Of a DNA stretch of 34,443 nucleotides, positions 1-9,303 are shown piece by piece. Position numbers and translations under genes: made by a program. The notes beneath the pieces were generated by a model. It was not told where the DNA came from. It did not search any database and saw nothing but the letters and a program-made list of their open reading frames with translations. Each line of letters opens with the position of its first letter. Position 1 is the first letter of the stretch. Origin of the DNA: an uncultured Paracoccaceae bacterium (GTDB taxonomy: Bacteria > Pseudomonadota > Alphaproteobacteria > Rhodobacterales > Rhodobacteraceae). The stretch spans positions 1-34,443 of the forward strand of contig CALSOO010000011.1 of assembly GCA_943787985.1 (NCBI GenBank), written 5' to 3'.

Positions 1-33
1 GACGGGCCGTTGCCCACAACCTAAGGAGACCCC

Positions 34-1916
34 ATGGAAGGGTTCCTCTACCAAGCCTCGATCTATCTGGCCGCCGCTGTGATTGCCGTGCCGATTGCCG
101 CCCGCCTCGGGCTTGGCTCTGTCTTGGGGTATCTCGCGGCAGGGATCATGATCGGGCCCGTCTTGGGGTTGGTGGGCGCAGAAACCAAGGACTTGCAGCA
201 CTTTGCGGAGTTCGGGGTGGTGATGATGCTGTTCCTGATCGGGCTTGAGCTGGAACCCCGCGCCCTTTGGGATATGCGCCACCGCCTGTTGGGGTTGGGG
301 GGGTTGCAGGTTGTGCTCAGCACCGCCGCCTTGATGGGGGGTTGCGATGGCTTACGGGCAGCCGTGGGGCACGTCGCTGGCGATTGGCTTGTCGCTCTCG
401 CTCAGTTCCACGGCGATTGTCCTGCAAACCCTGTCCGAAAAGGGATTGATGCAAACCAACGGGGGGCGGTCGGTGTTTTCGGTGCTGCTGACCCAAGACA
501 TTGCGGTCATTCCCATTCTGGCCTTCCTGCCGCTGTTGGCTGTGACCCTGCCCGCCCAAATCAACGCGGACGGGTCGATCAACATCACCGGCGGCGACAG
601 CCATGCAGGGGACCACCATGGCGCCACCATGAGCCTTGTGGAGGGCCTGCCCGCCTGGGGCGTCACACTGGTGACGGTCGGGGCGGTTGCGGCCGTGATC
701 TTTGTCGGGGTGTTCCTGACGCGGCCAGTGTTTCGCTACATCCATTCGGCGCACCTGCGCGAGATGTACACGGCGCTGGCCTTGCTGATTGTTGTGGGCA
801 TTTCCTTTCTGATGATGCTGGTTGGACTGTCCCCTGCCCTCGGGGCATTTATCGCGGGGGTGGTGCTGGCCTCAAGCGAGTTCCGGCATGAGTTGGAAAC
901 CGACCTCGAACCGTTCAAGGGCCTGCTTTTGGGGCTGTTTTTCATCACCGTCGGGGCGGGGGATCAACTTTCCGCTGTTGTTCTCCAATGCACCGGCAAT
1001 TCTAAGCATGGCGGTGCTGGTGATCTTTATCAAAGGGGCGGTTTTGTGGGTCATCGGGCGCGCGTTCAAGTTGAAGGGGCGCGATCATTGGCTGTTTGCG
1101 CTGGGACTGGCGCAAGCGGGGGAGTTCGGCTTTGTGATGGTCGGGTTTTCGGTGACACAATCGGTGATCACACCGGGGGTCGGGGACACGTTGCTGTTGG
1201 TCATCGCCTTGTCGATGCTGATCACGCCATTGCTGTTCATCACCTACGACCTGATCAGCCGCTCGATGAAGGACGCGGCTGTCACCCACGCACCAGACAA
1301 GATCGACGAAGAGGGGCCTGTGATCATCGCAGGCATCGGCCGGTTCGGGCAGATCGTGAACCGTTTGGTGCAGGCATCGGGGTTCAAAACCGTGGTGCTG
1401 GACAACAATATGGACACGATCCAGCTGATGCGGCGGTTCGGGTTCAAAGGGTTTTACGGCGACCCGACGCGCAGTGATATCCTTCACGCGGCAGGGTTGG
1501 AAACGGCAAGGGTGCTGGTGGTGACGCTGGACGATCAGGAGGCCGCGATCAAGCTGGTGCAAGTGGCGCGCAAAGCCCGACCCGACCTGCATATCGTGGC
1601 GCGGGCCTATGACCGCAGTCACACGTACAAACTGTATCAGGCCGGCGCGAACGATATTGTGCGCGAGCTGTTTGACAGCTCCTTGCGGGCGGGGCGCTAC
1701 GTTCTGGAGAACATCGGGCTCAGCGAGTTCGAAGCGGCAGAGGCGGAAAAGGTGTTCTACCACCATGACCGCGAAGCCGTAAAAGAGCTGGCGGCCTTGT
1801 GGAAACCGGACGTGCCTGCCAGCCAGAACGAGGCATATGTGGCACGGGCGCGGGAGCTTCAAAAGGATCTGGAAACCGCGTTTCTGGCCCAAGCCGAAGA
1901 GCGCGACAAAGGGTGA
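34..1916 (+). pseudogene. KefB/KefC-like monovalent cation:proton antiporter (CPA2) with RCK domain, two frameshifts
   Basis: This is a glutathione-regulated-type K+/H+ antiporter of the inner membrane, with a membrane exchanger domain followed by a cytoplasmic NAD-binding RCK/TrkA-N domain. The product would be about 626 residues, normal for the family. It is read in three frames: 34 to about 340, about 341 to 965, and about 966 to the stop at 1914-1916. Each change is explained by one extra G in a G run (336-341 and about 957-961). Removing those bases gives a continuous exchanger domain and then the GIGRFG dinucleotide-binding motif near position 1330. The start ATG at 34 has a good Shine-Dalgarno (aaggag) about 7 bases upstream. 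Family membership is certain; the exact ion and the choice between KefB and KefC are not. Both lesions in homopolymers suggest sequence error, but a true pseudogene cannot be excluded. Confidence 0.85.
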
Positions 1917-1918
1917 AA

Positions 1919-1936
1919 TGTTTCGCACGCGAAACA
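1919..1936. terminator. Palindrome between convergent antiporter and cobT genes
   Basis: The perfect dyad TGTTTCGC-AC-GCGAAACA lies 3 bases after the antiporter stop and about 60 bases from the convergent cobT stop. It can fold as a 6-7 bp hairpin in either direction and is followed on the + strand by a short AT-rich stretch, so a weak bidirectional terminator is the simplest reading. There is no long U tract. It resembles a parS site but does not match it. Confidence 0.35.
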
Positions 1937-1995
1937 ATTTACCTATGTTAACAAATGGTTAAACACCAAAGATCACCCAGAAGATTAATGAAAAA

Positions 1996-3009
1996 TTAAA
2001 CGTCAGAGACGCCAGCCTCCGCAAAGGTCGCCATGCCGCTCAGGCACGCGACCGCCCCTTGCAACACGCCAATCGCCAACGCCCCGCCGGACGCCTCGCC
2101 CAAACGCAACCCAAGGTCCAGCAAAGGCGCTTTGCCCAAAGCCGCCAGCATCCGTGCGTGGGCGAGCTCGTCACTTTGGTGCCCGGCGACAGTGTGATCA
2201 AGCGCGCCTGCATGGGCGTCTTCCAGACAGGCGGCGGCGGCCGTGCAAATGAACCCGTCCAGAATAACGGGGATGCGCAGCATGCGTGCGCGCAGGATTG
2301 CCCCTGCCATCGCCGCCAACTCGCGCCCCCCCAATGCCGCCAACAACGTCAGCCCGTCCCCGTTTGCACCGTGCAACGCGACCCCGTCTGCGACGACTTG
2401 GGTCTTGGCATCCAGTGCCGCCCCCTCAACGCCAGTGCCCCGCCCCGTCCAGTCTGCAGCCTCACCGCCGAACAGCGCCGCGCCCAAGGCGGCGGCGGAC
2501 GTGGTGTTGCCGATCCCCATCTCTCCGGTCACCAACAGGTCCGCGTCCGCATCCACAGCGTCCCATCCGGTTTGAATGGCGGCGCAAAATTCTGCGTCAC
2601 TCATGGCTGGGCCTGTGGTGAAGTCCTGTGTTGGCGTCTCCAGCGACAATGCGTGCACGTCCAGTTTCGCCCCGAAGGTTTTGGCCAACTGGTTGATCGC
2701 CGCGCCCCCGTGTTGGAAGTTCAGCACCATTTGTTCGGTCACTTCGGGTGGAAAGGCAGAGACCCCTTTGGCCGCCACGCCGTGATTGCCTGCAAACACA
2801 ATGACCTGCGGTGCGTTCAGTGTGGGGCGGTCTGTGCCGCGCCAGCCTGCGTACCAGATCGCGAGATCTTCTAGCCGGCCAAGCGCGCCGGGGGGTTTGG
2901 TCAGCTGTGCGTTGCGCGCCTCTGCCCCTGTGATCGCATCCGAATGCGCCCCCGGCATCGCCACCATCACGTTGCGCACGTCTGTCACAGTCTTGAATGT
3001 CGTGGTCAT
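1996..3009 (-). CDS. cobT: Nicotinate-nucleotide--dimethylbenzimidazole phosphoribosyltransferase
   Basis: CobT transfers phosphoribose from nicotinate mononucleotide to 5,6-dimethylbenzimidazole to give alpha-ribazole phosphate, the lower-ligand precursor of cobalamin. The 337-residue product carries the family pattern: [14 protein letters not shown] near residue 80, GEMGIGNTT near residue 172, and the conserved RLGEASGG near the C-terminus, whose Glu (about residue 305) matches the catalytic base of the family. The frame is open back to 3228, but the extra 73 residues look nothing like CobT and would run over cobS, so I choose the ATG at 3009. The gene is divergent from cobS across about 80 bases, so the two likely share a promoter region. 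Cytoplasmic. I see no cobalamin riboswitch in the short gap. Confidence 0.95.
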   Translation of the reverse strand: MTTTFKTVTDVRNVMVAMPGAHSDAITGAEARNAQLTKPPGALGRLEDLAIWYAGWRGTDRPTLNAPQVIVFAGNHGVAAKGVSAFPPEVTEQMVLNFQHGGAAINQLAKTFGAKLDVHALSLETPTQDFTTGPAMSDAEFCAAIQTGWDAVDADADLLVTGEMGIGNTTSAAALGAALFGGEAADWTGRGTGVEGAALDAKTQVVADGVALHGANGDGLTLLAALGGRELAAMAGAILRARMLRIPVILDGFICTAAAACLEDAHAGALDHTVAGHQSDELAHARMLAALGKAPLLDLGLRLGEASGGALAIGVLQGAVACLSGMATFAEAGVSDV

Positions 3010-3091
3010 TGCAGATCCTATCGCTTGCCAGAGGCTTTGACCCTGTTTACCCAATGTGCAAAGCACTGCAACCGTTGAAAAAGGCGCACCC

Positions 3092-3854
3092 ATGCAAAAA
3101 AAACGACCCCAAGGGTTTTGTCGGCACTGACTTGCTGGTGGCGTTGAGTTTGCTGACCCGCCTGCCCTTGCCCCGATTGCCGGAGGCCGCGTTTGCGCGC
3201 AGTGCGCATGCGGTGTGGGCCTATCCATTGTGCGGGGGTGTTGTGGCGGTGCTGGGGTGCTTGCCGGGCGCGGCTGTGTTCGCGCTGAGTGGTCATGCGG
3301 CGCTGGCGGCGGGCCTTACCCTTGTCTGCGCCATGATGGTGACGGGCGCGATGCATGAGGATGGTCTGGCCGACACTGTCGACGGGTTTTGGGGCGGGTT
3401 TTCCCCTGCCCGCCGTTTGGAGATTATGAAGGACAGCCATATCGGCACCTACGGCGTTTTGGCGCTGATCCTGAGCACCGGTGTGCGGTGGCTGTTGTTC
3501 AGTGCGGTCCTCGCCAGTGGCTGGCCGGGCGTTGTGGCCGCGATGGTGGTGTCGCGTGCGGTGGTGCCGATGGTGATGGCACAGATGCCGCGGGCGCGCA
3601 GTGACGGGTTGTCACGCAGTGTCGGCAAACCGCCGCGTTTGCAGGCGAGTGTGGCTTTGGCGCTTGGGTTGGCTTTGGCTTTGGGGCTGGTGGGCTGGAT
3701 CGGTGTTTTGATGCTGCTGGTCGCGGCCCTCGTTGCCTGTCTGGTGGGTTGGTTGGCCCATCGCAAGATCGGCGGTCAGACAGGGGATGTGCTGGGCGCG
3801 ATTGTGGTGATGAGCGAGATTTCCGTGATGTTCCTGATCTTGTGCGCCCTTTGA
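3092..3854 (+). CDS. cobS: Adenosylcobinamide-GDP ribazoletransferase (cobalamin synthase)
   Basis: CobS is the integral membrane enzyme that joins alpha-ribazole (phosphate) to adenosylcobinamide-GDP, the step after CobT. The product has five to six hydrophobic segments and the signature [15 protein letters not shown], whose acidic residues bind Mg2+, followed by KDSHIGTYG. The start is problematic. The family-like N-terminus (M-Q-K-N-D-P-K) would begin at the ATG at 3092, but a run of eight A bases (3096-3103) puts that ATG one base out of frame with the rest; seven A bases would join them. As it stands the in-frame alternative is ATG 3054, adding an atypical leader. I place the gene at 3092 and treat the A run as a likely one-base error. 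Length from 3092 is about 254 residues, normal for CobS. Confidence 0.9.
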
Positions 3855-3894
3855 CGGGGCCGCTTTTGCAGGGTTCCCGACATTTGGAAACGCA

Positions 3895-3927
3895 AAAAGC
3901 CGCGCCCGTTTGAGAGGCGCGGCTTTT
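3895..3927. terminator. Bidirectional rho-independent terminator between cobS and carD
   Basis: A 12-bp perfect stem (AAAAGCCGCGCC at 3895-3906 paired with GGCGCGGCTTTT at 3916-3927) encloses a 9-base loop. The arms themselves supply the A and T tracts, so it can stop transcripts from cobS on one strand and from carD on the other. Confidence 0.9.
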
Positions 3928-3945
3928 GTTTGATCTGGTGTCCGA

Positions 3946-4458
3946 TTAGGCTGCGATGCGGCTCATCAGCACATCGCCCACTTGTTTGGCAGCGGCCAGT
4001 TCGTCGCCCCCGCCCACTGCGGCCACTTCGCGTGTCAAACGCTCCAGAGCAGCCTCATAGAGCTGGCGCTCGGAGTAGCTTTGCTCGCGCTGATCATCGG
4101 AGCGATGCAAGTCGCGTACGACTTCTGCGATGGCAATCAGATCGCCCGAGTTGATCTTTTGCTCATACTCTTGCGCACGGCGGGACCACATTGCGCGTTT
4201 GACTTTGGCTTTGCCTTTGAGGGTCTTCATCGCGTGGCTGACCACATCGGGGCTTGAGAGCCCACGCATGCCGATCTCTGTGGCTTTGTTAGTGGGTACG
4301 CGCAGAGTCATTTTGTCTTTCTCAAAAGAGATGACGAAAAGCTCGAGCTCAAAGCCGGCGACCTCTTGTTTCTCGATCGATACGATCTGTCCAACGCCGT
4401 GGGCGGGGTAGACAACGAATTCATTGGCGCGGAAGTCCGGTTTCTTCGATTTGGTCAT
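3946..4458 (-). CDS. carD: CarD-family RNA polymerase-binding transcriptional regulator
   Basis: The 170-residue product has an N-terminal CarD/TRCF-type RNA polymerase interaction domain (FRANEFVVYPAHGVGQI, about residues 9-25) and a helical, basic C-terminal DNA-binding part with an RAMWSRRAQEYEQKI segment near residues 88-102. CarD proteins bind the RNA polymerase beta subunit and stabilise open promoter complexes; in Rhodobacter relatives they activate many promoters lacking a consensus -10 base. It acts in the nucleoid. The ATG at 4458 is preceded by a good GAGGAAA ribosome site. It lies downstream of fdxA on the same strand and converges on cobS, separated by a strong terminator. The 245 bases 4459-4703 before it hold its own leader and probably a promoter that I cannot place confidently. 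Confidence 0.95.
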   Translation of the reverse strand: MTKSKKPDFRANEFVVYPAHGVGQIVSIEKQEVAGFELELFVISFEKDKMTLRVPTNKATEIGMRGLSSPDVVSHAMKTLKGKAKVKRAMWSRRAQEYEQKINSGDLIAIAEVVRDLHRSDDQREQSYSERQLYEAALERLTREVAAVGGGDELAAAKQVGDVLMSRIAA

Positions 4459-4690
4459 GCAATCTTTCCTCGCATTGCCGATAATCCTGTGAGTAGGTCA
4501 AAAACGATGCTGGGGGCCGCAAGAGCCGCCCCGACAGGCCAGAGTTTTTGACAAACAAAGCCATCCAGCAAGCGGCAGCTCGGGGGATGGGTTCAGGCAG
4601 GTTTCATATTTCACATGTCTGACACATAGCACGAATCGGAGGCAAAAGAAAGCGTGCTGGTAGAAGGGGTTGCTTGCGTAAGGTTCGGCA

Positions 4691-4712
4691 GGCGGCGGAG
4701 CGCTTAGCCGCC
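4691..4712. terminator. GC-rich hairpin at the fdxA stop codon
   Basis: GGCGGC (4691-4696) pairs with GCCGCC (4707-4712) around a 10-base loop that contains the fdxA stop codon. It has no U tract, so termination is only a possibility; it may instead protect the 3' end of the message. Confidence 0.25.
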
Positions 4713-5043
4713 CTCTCCGGGAGCTTCGGAGAAATACTTCTCAAGCTTGCCCTCTTCACCATCGCGCTCTTCGGCTTCGGGAAGGGGGTCTTTTTTGCTG
4801 ACAATCACAGGCCAGAGCTCGGAATACTTGCGGTTGAATTCCACCCATTGTTCGGTGCCTGCGTCTGTGTCTGGGCGGATGGCGTCGGCAGGGCATTCAG
4901 GCTCGCAGACGCCGCAATCGATGCATTCATCGGGGTGGATCACCAGCATGTTCTCGCCCTCGTAGAAGCAATCTACTGGGCAGACTTCGACGCAGTCTGT
5001 GTATTTGCAAGCGATGCACGCTGTCGTTGACGATGTAGGTCAT
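4704..5043 (-). pseudogene. fdxA: 7Fe (3Fe-4S/4Fe-4S) ferredoxin FdxA, one-base frameshift near the N-terminus
   Basis: FdxA is a small cytoplasmic electron carrier of about 112 residues. From ATG 5043 the protein reads M-T-Y-I-V-N-D-S and then leaves frame because of one extra base at about 5019. Skipping it gives the expected cysteine pattern [14 protein letters not shown], followed by the second cluster motif [12 protein letters not shown]. The C-terminal tail is also typical of alphaproteobacterial FdxA. The ATG overlaps an NdeI-like catatg and has a purine-rich leader (agggggt). Position between carD and an S4-domain gene matches the usual order in Rhodobacteraceae. Because this ferredoxin is strongly conserved in the family, the lesion is more likely a sequence error than a real loss. 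Confidence 0.85.
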
Positions 5044-5098
5044 ATGGGAGACCCCCTAACTGATGGCTTTCCGTGCTGAGCTAGTCGGTTTTGGCCGA

Positions 5099-5509
5099 TC
5101 ATTCAAGCGCACTCGTATGCCGCAGGCTTGGGCTCTGGTCAGCTGCCATCACCTTTGCGGCGATCTTTCTTTGTGGGGCGGGGCCTGTCCGATGCGGCTC
5201 GGCAGGCGCTCTTCGACGTGGTGGGGTCAGGTCTTCATAGAGCGATTGGGCCTCGGGGGCAGGCCCGCGCCGTTCGCCTAAGGCGAGGATCTTTGACCAC
5301 GCGTGATGGTGATCGCCCTGCGCAAAGGTGAGCACGTCGCCTGAGGTGATCGTGGTCGCCGGGTTTTAAAGTCTTTTCGCTATTGATACGCACATGGCCC
5401 CGCCCAGACACTTGCTTGGCCGCCAGAGGCCACGCGTTTTGAAAAAACGCGCGTGCCAGAGCCATTTGTCGATCCGCAGTTTTGCGGGGGCGGTGGGCGT
5501 CTCTGCCAT
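5099..5509 (-). pseudogene. S4-domain RNA-binding protein (Hsp15-like), multiple frameshifts
   Basis: Reading across frames from ATG 5509 gives an S4 RNA-binding domain: an N-terminal L-R-I-D-K-W-L-W-H-A-R-F-F-K-T-R segment, then L-A-A-K-Q-V-S, G-H-V-R-I-N and later L-A-L-G-E-R-R-G-P-A-P-E-A. This matches small Hsp15/YrfH-like proteins that bind stalled 50S subunits or rRNA. At least four single- or two-base indels break it, so the 3' end is uncertain: one frame stops at 5139, another at 5099. Its ATG overlaps the stop of the upstream helicase (TGATG at 5507-5511), so the two are translationally coupled. The indels continue those seen in the helicase, suggesting a poor-quality stretch of sequence. 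Confidence 0.75.
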
Positions 5510-8347
5510 CAGTCTTTCTTGGTGAGGCCCATGAGCGCTGCAGCGAAGGGATTATCAGGGTCGATGGCTTTTTCTCTTGGGCGCGACGAGCCTGAAAGCG
5601 TCTGTGCGCCTTGCCCGGTTTGCCTTTGCCGCCACCACCCTTGACCGCCCGCCTTGCCGCGCGGGTTTTCCCTGTGGCTTGCCTTTACCATGGGGTTTGT
5701 CCCCTGTACGTGCAGCGGGCGTTGGTGCGTGCACGGTTTCCGCCCCATGTGAAGCTGTAGAATACTTCCACTCGCCTCTCGGCGGATTCTGCCTCGCGTC
5801 TCGGCTGGGGTTTCGCTTCGCTGGCCGCCTCGGCCGTTGGCTTCTGGGGCCGGTGTTTCGGCTGCAGCTTCTACCGGTACGTCTGCCTCTGCCTCTTTTG
5901 CGTCTGCCGCTGCTGGTGCCGCTACGGTTGGCGCGGACTTTGACCTTTGATGCGCTCGCCTTTGTCGCGCCTTATACGCCAAGACCTGCCATCAGATCAG
6001 CGAATTGCTCAAGGGTCATGCCTGTGATCGACAAGCATGTCTGCTTTGGCTTCAAAACCGCCACGCGCTATCTTCACCGCGCAGCATATCGGCGAGGCGC
6101 TCCAGCATGTCGATGCGGATCGCGCGGTCCCCTGCGTTGCGGTAGCCGGCCATCGTGTCAGTGCCTTCCGGCGCGCCAGCACGACATGGGCACGGTCACG
6201 AGACCCGCGGGGGGCGCTTCGGGGAATTCTTGCAACTCTTGCGCAAGAGACCACAAGCACGAGGCGCAGGCGCGTCGGGCGCGGGCTTCGAGCAACAAAG
6301 GCAGGAAGATTGTGAACTGGCCAAAGCGGATGCCGTGCTTGCGCAAGGCGCAGCGCGCGTCCTGATCGAGCGATTTTACGTCATTGGCGACCGCGGCGCG
6401 GGGCAAGAGGCCCAAGCCCTCAACCATCTGGAAGGCAAAGCCGCGGGCGAGGCCGGTGAGCGTCTTCGTCGCGGCTAGGTTGAGCAGCGGTTCAAAGGCG
6501 TGGCCACTTTGCGGTCGATGAAGTGCTGCAAGCGGCGCTGTCACTTTCTCGGCCACCTCGGGGCCGGCCTCGTCATCCACAAAGCACGTCAACCTGTGGG
6601 CTTCAGCGCCTCCGCGCCTTGGCAACGAGTTTGCCAACCGCCTGTACTGCCCCACATCAGGCCACCCTGCTCGGTGAAGTCGATCTCCGTGTCGGGGGCG
6701 TTGTAAAAACGGTCCGCCCGCAAGTGGAATTGCGGCGTCAAGCGCGTGCAAGCGCTCGCCGATTTAGTCGTTTTGGCCTCTGCGGCCCGCTGCGCCTTTG
6801 TCCTGGCGAGAAGCGGAACCCGTCCAGACTGGCCGACGAATTCGCCGTCGACTGGTCACTTCACCCGCGTCGTTTACTTCGGCCAACTATGGCCTCCTTC
6901 TGTCCCAGCCGCCGCAGGAGCACGGACGTGCGCCGGTCGACAAATCTCTGGGTCAAACGCTCGTGCAGCGCGTCCGACAGTCTGTCTTCTACGAGCGCGT
7001 GTCGTCTCCGCGCCAATGAGCTTTCGTCCCTCGTCCAGCCTTTTCGCTGTGCGAAACATAGGTCCATGTGCGGATAAACGCCAGCCTTTTGGACAAGCGC
7101 GTCGATGTCCCCGTCCGCGCGATCGATGCGTTTGATCTGCCGTGCGATCCAGTCTTCCGGCAGCGCTCCGCGCTGGTGCAGGTGGTTGAAAATCGTTGCC
7201 GCAAGGTCGGCGTGTTCGCCGTGACTGATCCCGCGAAAGTCCGGCACGCGGCAGACATCCCACAGCAGTTTGATAGAAGGGCCGTCCGTGGCCCGCGCCG
7301 CCACCTCGGTGAGATCGGACAGGGATTTGAGCGTTTTGAGGTCATCCGCCTCGCGGGCTCTGACCAGCCGTTCGTGATCTGCGGGCTGCTTCGAGCGACA
7401 TGATCAGATGCGCGATAGAGCCGAATTTCAGTGCATGGTTGCGGTAGTTCAGATTTGGATTGCGGCGTGAAGCGGTGATCCATGATCGCCTGCGCCACCC
7501 CCTCGTCCAGCGGGCGCGCTTCGCCTGTGACGCCAAAGGTTCCGTTCTTGAGCCCCCGTCCCGCGCGCCCTGCGATCTGGGCCAGCTCATTCGGAGCAAG
7601 CGGACGCATCCGCCGCCCGTCAAACTTGGAAAGTGCTGAAAAAGCAACGTGGTCCACGTCGAGGTTCAGCCCCATGCCGATGGCATCCGTCGCGACGAGG
7701 TAATCCACCTCTCCGTTTTGGTACATATCGACCTGCGCGTTGCGTGTGCGCGGGCTGAGCGCCCCCATAACCACCGCCGCACCGCCCTTTTGGCGCCGGA
7801 TCAGTTCTGCAATGGCATATACATTCTCAACCGAAAACCCCACAATTGCGGAACGCGGCTTCATCCTACTTATCTTTTTCGGACCTGAGTAGGTCAAATC
7901 GCTCATTCTGTCGCGGCGCATGAATTGCGCTTGGGGCACGAGGTCCGCGATGGCCCCGCGCATGGTGTCCGAGCCCAGAAACAGCGTTTCGTGCTGGCCA
8001 CGGCTGCGCAACAGGCGGTCGGTGAACACATGCCCCCGTTCGGGGTCGGCACACAGCTGGATTTCATCGATCGCAAGGAAATCGCAGCCCATGCCCTCTG
8101 GCATCGCCTCGACCGTACAGACCCAGTATTGGGTGCGCGGTGGCACGATCCGCTCCTCGCCCGTCACAAGCCCGACCACGGACGGGCCGCGCAGGGCCAC
8201 GATCCGGTCATAGACCTCACGCGCCAGCAAACGCAGCGGCAGCCCGATCACCCCAGTGCGGTGTGCCAGCATCCGCTCAATCGCGTAGGTGGTTTTGCCT
8301 GTGTTCGTGGGGCCGAGTACGGCCACCACACGCCCTTGCGCTGTCAC
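5509..8347 (-). pseudogene. Suv3/MgpS-like DEAD/DEAH-box helicase with many frameshifts in the 3' two-thirds
   Basis: The first about 300 residues from ATG 8347 are intact. They show Walker A GPTNTGKTT (residues 12-20), the DEIQLCADPERGHVFTDRLL motif II region, SALSKFDGRR, and motif VI QIAGRAGRG, all as in Suv3-type RNA helicases. Downstream of about 7450 the reading jumps between all three frames. Family-like segments can still be traced, for example around 7000-7330 (GISHGEHADL, QIKRIDRADGD), 6370-6480 (GFAFQMVEGLGLLPRAAVANDVKSL read in pieces), and the C-terminal NPFAAALMG before the stop at 5509. Intact length would be about 945 residues. Roughly one indel per 100 bases, with the encoded protein otherwise conserved, indicates sequence error or very recent decay. 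It follows the TPR gene by 12 bases. Confidence 0.8.
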
Positions 8348-8359
8348 GTGTTATCCCTT

Positions 8360-8917
8360 TCAAAGGGCGCGTCCGATGCCTTCGCGCTCCAACCGTTTGA
8401 GCGCATCGGTGGCGTCTTGATGGTGGGGATGCAAGTCCAAAACGGATTGAAACGCACTCTGTGCCCGCTGGAGGTCATCTATTTCCACGAAAATGACGCC
8501 CAGCCCGAAGATTGCGTTGAAATTGTCGGGGTTCAGCTCCAAAGCGCGCTGCAAATCCGCGATGGAGGGGCCAAAACGCCCTGCACTGTAAAAAGCGGTG
8601 GCGCGGGCGTGATAGCCTTCGGCAAAGTCAGGCGCGTGGTCAATGAGTGCAGTAAAGTGCTCAATTGCCTTGGGAAATTCCCCCTCCTTCATCGCATCCC
8701 GCCCCCGACGCAGCAGCAAATCAAGAGCTGTGGACCCTGATTTGGACCATTCCAGCTCCAACGCGCGCTCCACCTTGATGGCTTCGCTTTCGTCGACCTG
8801 TTTGAGTTGCCCCAAAAGGTCCGCAGCCGCGGTTTGCGCGCCCAACGGTAAGGAATTCATGACTACGACAAGGGTTGCCGCAACGATACGTTTGGAATTG
8901 TGTGAAATGATGCCCAT
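8360..8917 (-). CDS. Secreted tetratricopeptide-repeat protein
   Basis: The 185-residue product begins with a signal peptide (basic K-R, hydrophobic IVAATLVVVMNSLPLGA, likely cleavage near AQTAAA at about residue 28-32). It continues with about three TPR units between residues 60 and 165, for example ALIDHAPDFAEGYHARATA and RALELNPDNFNAIFGLGVI. TPR proteins are protein-interaction scaffolds; this one should act in the periplasm. I choose ATG 8917 over the upstream in-frame start at 9034 because it places the signal peptide at the N-terminus. It ends 12 bases before the Suv3-like helicase, so the two are probably co-transcribed, and it is divergent from the SCP2 gene. The specific partner is unknown. 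Confidence 0.8.
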   Translation of the reverse strand: MGIISHNSKRIVAATLVVVMNSLPLGAQTAAADLLGQLKQVDESEAIKVERALELEWSKSGSTALDLLLRRGRDAMKEGEFPKAIEHFTALIDHAPDFAEGYHARATAFYSAGRFGPSIADLQRALELNPDNFNAIFGLGVIFVEIDDLQRAQSAFQSVLDLHPHHQDATDALKRLEREGIGRAL

Positions 8918-9000
8918 ATTGGGAATGTAACAGGCGCGGCGCACAATTCCAGTGATCCGTGGCTTCTCATGATCACAATCAGGCCAAAAGGGCACTAAAA

Positions 9001-9291
9001 ATGAGCGAAATTGTTTCCCAAGCTGTTGTAGCATTGAACGAAAAAATGGGCAGCGCCGGTTTTGACGGCACTGCGAAGTTCGAGATCGAAGGCGAAGGCT
9101 GTGTTATGATCGATTCGTCCGGTGCGCGTGCCTCCGATGACGATGCCGAAGTGACATTGACCGCAGATGTCGAGACATTTCAAGGCATTATGTCCGGTGA
9201 CACCAACCCCACCAGCGCCTTTATGACCGGCAAGCTCAAGGTTGACGGCGACATGGGCATGGCGATGTCTTTGGCCTCGGTTCTGGGTTAA
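9001..9291 (+). CDS. SCP2 sterol-binding domain protein
   Basis: The 96-residue protein is a stand-alone SCP2 (sterol carrier protein 2) domain: an N-terminal helix, a beta-sheet with FEIEGEGCVMIDSSG, the TLTADVETFQGIMSGDTNPTSAFMTGKLK segment, and a C-terminal D-M-G-M-A-M-S-L-A helix. Such domains bind lipids or other hydrophobic ligands in the cytosol. An in-frame ATG at 8959 exists, but ATG 9001 gives the usual family N-terminus (MSEIV). It is followed 12 bases later by a lysophospholipase-type hydrolase, so the two may act together in lipid turnover; that link is inference. Confidence 0.9.
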   Translation: MSEIVSQAVVALNEKMGSAGFDGTAKFEIEGEGCVMIDSSGARASDDDAEVTLTADVETFQGIMSGDTNPTSAFMTGKLKVDGDMGMAMSLASVLG

Positions 9292-9303
9292 GGTAAATTT
9301 CCG

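Noticed and set aside
1919..1936. Possible parS site for chromosome partition (TGTTTC...GAAACA)
   Set aside because: The canonical 16-bp parS has CACGTG-like spacing between the arms; here the central spacer is two bases longer and lacks the CACGTG core. Position between convergent stops suits a terminator better.
3010..3091. Cobalamin riboswitch between cobT and cobS
   Set aside because: The gap is too short and lacks the conserved B12-box; divergent genes would each need their own leader.
3010..3228. Longer CobT start at 3228
   Set aside because: The 73-residue extension is not CobT-like and would overlap the 5' end of cobS.
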